From Desulfobulbus sp. (GTDB lineage: Bacteria > Desulfobacterota > Desulfobulbia > Desulfobulbales > Desulfobulbaceae): a DNA stretch of 17,599 nt. Every line of letters starts with the position of its first letter. The stretch's first letter is position 1. The stretch is from contig JAUVLX010000028.1 in NCBI GenBank assembly GCA_030600525.1, forward strand, positions 1 through 17,599, given 5' to 3'. The notes beneath the pieces are model-generated. The model made no database searches and was not told where the DNA came from. It saw only the letters and a list, made by a program, of their open reading frames with translations. A program made the position numbers and the translations under genes. Positions 15,283-17,599 of the stretch are shown one piece after another.

Positions 15283-16185
15283 ATGGATTATTTTATTGAA
15301 CTCTTTTTCAGTGGTCTAACACGGGGCTCTATATATGCCTTAATTGCCCTTGGTTATACAATGGTTTACGGTATCATCGGGCTTATAAATTTTGCCCATG
15401 GTGAGATTTATATGATAGGAGCATTTACAGCCCTTATTGTTTCCACCGTACTGACAATCTATGGTTTTCCCCTTCTGGCAGTTTTCGTCCTTACAGCTTT
15501 GGCTGCTGTTATCTGGGCCGCATCATATGGGTATACCATCGAACGTCTTGCATATAGACCATTGCGAAGTGCACCTCGTCTTTCTCCGTTGATTTCTGCT
15601 ATCGGCATGTCGATTTTTCTGCAAAATTATGTCTTGCTTGCCCAGACCTCTGATTTTCAACCCTTCCCTGCTTTAATTCCTGAATTTGATTTTATGGAAC
15701 CGTATGCCCATATAGTTGGTTCCTCTGATCTGGCTATTCTTGTTGTGTCAGCAATCGTTATGATCCTGCTAACCTTCATGATTAAATTTACCCGTACGGG
15801 TAAGGCCATGAGGGCAACGGCTCAGGATAGAAAAATGGCAATGTTGGTCGGTATCAATGTTGATAATGTTATTTCCATTACCTTTATTATCGGTTCCGCT
15901 TTGGCCGCTATTGGCGGACTCCTTATCGCATCCCATATTGGCCAAATAAATTTCTACATTGGCTTCATAGCCGGTATCAAAGCGTTTACCGCAGCAGTAT
16001 TAGGTGGAATCGGCTCAATACCCGGAGCAGTTCTGGGAAGTTTTATTCTCGGACTCACAGAAGCTTTTGCCACTGGGTATGTCTCCAGTGACTATGAAGA
16101 CGTGTTTGCTTTCAGCCTGCTCGTATTAATTCTGATTTTTAAACCAGCCGGTCTTCTCGGCAAGGCAACCGTAGAAAAGGTTTAA
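15283..16185 (+). CDS. livH: Branched-chain amino-acid ABC transporter permease LivH
   Basis: Inner-membrane permease subunit that pairs with LivM to form the translocation channel. The product is 300 residues, close to E. coli LivH (308). It opens with the family sequence FFSGLTRGSIYALIALGYTM, then VYGIIGLINFAHGEIYMIGA, and has about eight hydrophobic spans. The cytoplasmic coupling segment KAMRATAQDRKMAMLVGINV and the later FTAAVLGGIGSIPGAVLGS are typical. ATG 15283 is chosen because family members start here; the open frame extends to 15208 but that part overlaps the stem-loop and is not family-like. No clear Shine-Dalgarno sequence is seen. livM follows after 42 bases. Confidence 0.93.
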   Translation: MDYFIELFFSGLTRGSIYALIALGYTMVYGIIGLINFAHGEIYMIGAFTALIVSTVLTIYGFPLLAVFVLTALAAVIWAASYGYTIERLAYRPLRSAPRLSPLISAIGMSIFLQNYVLLAQTSDFQPFPALIPEFDFMEPYAHIVGSSDLAILVVSAIVMILLTFMIKFTRTGKAMRATAQDRKMAMLVGINVDNVISITFIIGSALAAIGGLLIASHIGQINFYIGFIAGIKAFTAAVLGGIGSIPGAVLGSFILGLTEAFATGYVSSDYEDVFAFSLLVLILIFKPAGLLGKATVEKV

Positions 16186-16227
16186 TCATCATTTTTACAT
16201 CAATAAATCCCTATCAATTTCAGGCCC

Positions 16228-17433
16228 ATGCTCTCTTTTAAGGATTTTAAAAATGGATTAATGGTCACCCTCTGGTTTGTCTTTCTTACCTTTCCTTTGC
16301 TGGTGATCAAAATCAACCCTATTGAAAAAAGTGTTGTTTGGCGATGGCATAATATGCTGTATGTCGCCTGCGGCACTTTTGTGTTCTATGTACTCTCGCG
16401 CCTCTATCTTGCCAGAAAAAGAGTAGCACAACAAAAAATTAAAGCAGGCATTATAGAGGACAAGGTAGCTTGGAGTGCCAAGTTTTTTTCCGAGCCAAAA
16501 CTCTACATACCGCTGGCTATTGCTGGTGGGCTTTTTTCTTTAGTCTTTCCAGCGCTGTTTTCGACCTATCAGGTAAACATCATGATTACCGCCCTCATGT
16601 ATGTTGTACTTGGGTTGGGGCTGAATATTGTGGTAGGGGTCGCGGGTCTGCTTGATCTAGGTTATGTCGCCTTTTATGCTGTTGGTGCCTATACTTATGC
16701 GCTTTTGAATATGCATTTTGGGCTTGGTTTCTGGACTGTTCTTCCCATCGGTGGACTGCTTGGAACATTATTTGGACTCTTGCTTGGTTTCCCTGTACTC
16801 CGCTTGCGCGGCGATTATCTTGCGATTGTAACCCTTGGTTTTGGGGAGATTATCAGGCTTATCCTCGAAAACTGGGGAGATTTTTCTGAAGGGCCCAGCG
16901 GGATTGCCAACATTGCACGTCCCGGTTTTTTTGGTATGGATCTCTCTTTAGAGATGTCGATCAATTATATGTATTATTTGACTATTCTTATGGTGATTTT
17001 CACCATCTTTGTGGTCAATAGGTTGCAAGATTCCCGAATTGGGCGAGCCTGGTTTGCCCTGCGTGAAGACGAGATTGCTTGTCAAGCCATGGGGATCGAC
17101 AAAATGAAAACTAAGCTCAGCGCCTTTGCTCTAGGAGCCACTTGGGCTGGGATGGCTGGTGTAATGTTTGCTGCAAAAACCACTTTTATTAATCCCGCTA
17201 GTTTTACCTTTCTTGAGTCTGCAATCATTCTCTGCATTGTTGTGCTGGGAGGAATGGGATCTATCCCAGGCGTTATTGTCGGCGCTCTGGTATTGATTCT
17301 CCTCCCTGAATATTTGCGTGCATTTTCTGATTACCGGATGCTTGTGTTTGGAGCAGTTTTAGTCATCATGATGATTTTTAGACCCCAGGGCATTATTTCC
17401 ACTGTTCGACGCACCTACTCTCTTAAAGATTAA
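16228..17433 (+). CDS. livM: Branched-chain amino-acid ABC transporter permease LivM
   Basis: Second permease subunit of the Liv transporter. The product is 401 residues. The first 100 or so residues form the extra N-terminal domain (DUF3382 type) found in E. coli LivM (425 residues), with two hydrophobic segments and a basic linker. The permease core follows: YVVLGLGLNIVVGVAGLLDLGYVAFYAVGAYTYA, LRLRGDYLAIVTLGFGEIIR, the coupling region FALREDEIACQAMGIDKMKTKL, and CIVVLGGMGSIPGVIVGA. The presence of the N-terminal extension marks it as the LivM type rather than a shorter paralogue. livG starts 21 bases downstream. Substrate specificity is set mainly by the binding protein. Confidence 0.94.
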   Translation: MLSFKDFKNGLMVTLWFVFLTFPLLVIKINPIEKSVVWRWHNMLYVACGTFVFYVLSRLYLARKRVAQQKIKAGIIEDKVAWSAKFFSEPKLYIPLAIAGGLFSLVFPALFSTYQVNIMITALMYVVLGLGLNIVVGVAGLLDLGYVAFYAVGAYTYALLNMHFGLGFWTVLPIGGLLGTLFGLLLGFPVLRLRGDYLAIVTLGFGEIIRLILENWGDFSEGPSGIANIARPGFFGMDLSLEMSINYMYYLTILMVIFTIFVVNRLQDSRIGRAWFALREDEIACQAMGIDKMKTKLSAFALGATWAGMAGVMFAAKTTFINPASFTFLESAIILCIVVLGGMGSIPGVIVGALVLILLPEYLRAFSDYRMLVFGAVLVIMMIFRPQGIISTVRRTYSLKD

Positions 17434-17454
17434 CCAACCTGTTCGAATTTAAGT

Positions 17455-17599
17455 ATGGAACCTATTCTCGATGTAAAAAACCTCACTATGGATTTTGGTG
17501 GGATTCGTGCACTCGATCATTTGAGCTTGCAGGTAAAGCCAGGTGAAATCGTAGCCCTCATTGGTCCAAACGGTGCTGGCAAGACCACTTTTTTCAATT
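17455..17599 (+). CDS. livG: Branched-chain amino-acid ABC transporter ATPase LivG, 5' part
   Basis: The first 48 codons of an ABC ATPase that powers the Liv permease. It opens EPILDVKNLTMDFGGIRALD, the usual LivG start with the aromatic A-loop position and the GGI(R/K)AL motif. The Walker A GPNGAGKTTFF is complete just before the window end. The rest, including Walker B and the signature motif, lies outside. Position directly after livM and the sequence make LivG much more likely than LivF. Confidence 0.93.
   Translation, partial: MEPILDVKNLTMDFGGIRALDHLSLQVKPGEIVALIGPNGAGKTTFFN

Overview
The window is chromosomal DNA from a Gram-negative (diderm) bacterium. It carries lipid A genes (lpxC, lpxK), an LptE-type outer-membrane lipoprotein and a periplasmic amino-acid binding protein. 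The family mix (liv transport genes, an orphan NtrC-type regulator, a CbbQ/NorQ-NorD pair, leuS next to lptE) and the moderate, AT-leaning composition suggest a member of Desulfobacterota, perhaps Desulfobulbales. That placement is inference from family resemblance, not from a search. No rRNA, tRNA, CRISPR array, insertion sequence or prophage gene was seen. This looks like core chromosome with one less ordinary accessory operon.

Layout. (1) 1-2161, plus strand: the 3' part of leuS, broken by an apparent single-base frameshift in an A8 run, then lptE, closed by a strong intrinsic terminator. (2) 2184-3158, plus: dusB. (3) 3155-7107, minus: a tightly packed three-gene operon of a CbbQ/NorQ-type MoxR AAA+ ATPase, a NorD/CbbO-type VWA protein, and an exported Sel1-repeat protein. 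Junctions are 3 nt and an ATGA overlap. (4) 7284-9549, plus: a PHP-domain phosphoesterase of the RNase AM/YciV type and an orphan NtrC-family response regulator whose GAFTGA loop reads GAFTDA. (5) 9601-13733, minus: lpxK, lpxC, proC and nadK, with a strong terminator between lpxC and proC. (6) 14032-17599, plus: a branched-chain amino-acid ABC transporter operon, livK-livH-livM-livG, cut by the window end.

How they work together. leuS and lptE sit together as in E. coli and serve leucyl-tRNA synthesis and LPS export. lpxC performs the committed step of lipid A synthesis and lpxK the 4'-phosphorylation. proC and nadK are translationally coupled by a GTGA overlap and join proline synthesis with NADP supply. 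The liv operon imports branched-chain or related amino acids; a stem-loop after livK probably lets the binding protein be made in excess over the membrane parts.

The most system-like region is the AAA+/VWA/Sel1 operon. CbbQO and NorQD pairs remodel or activate a metalloenzyme (Rubisco, NO reductase), but no client enzyme lies in this window and a predicted exported Sel1 protein is fused into the transcription unit. The client and the role of the Sel1 partner are open.
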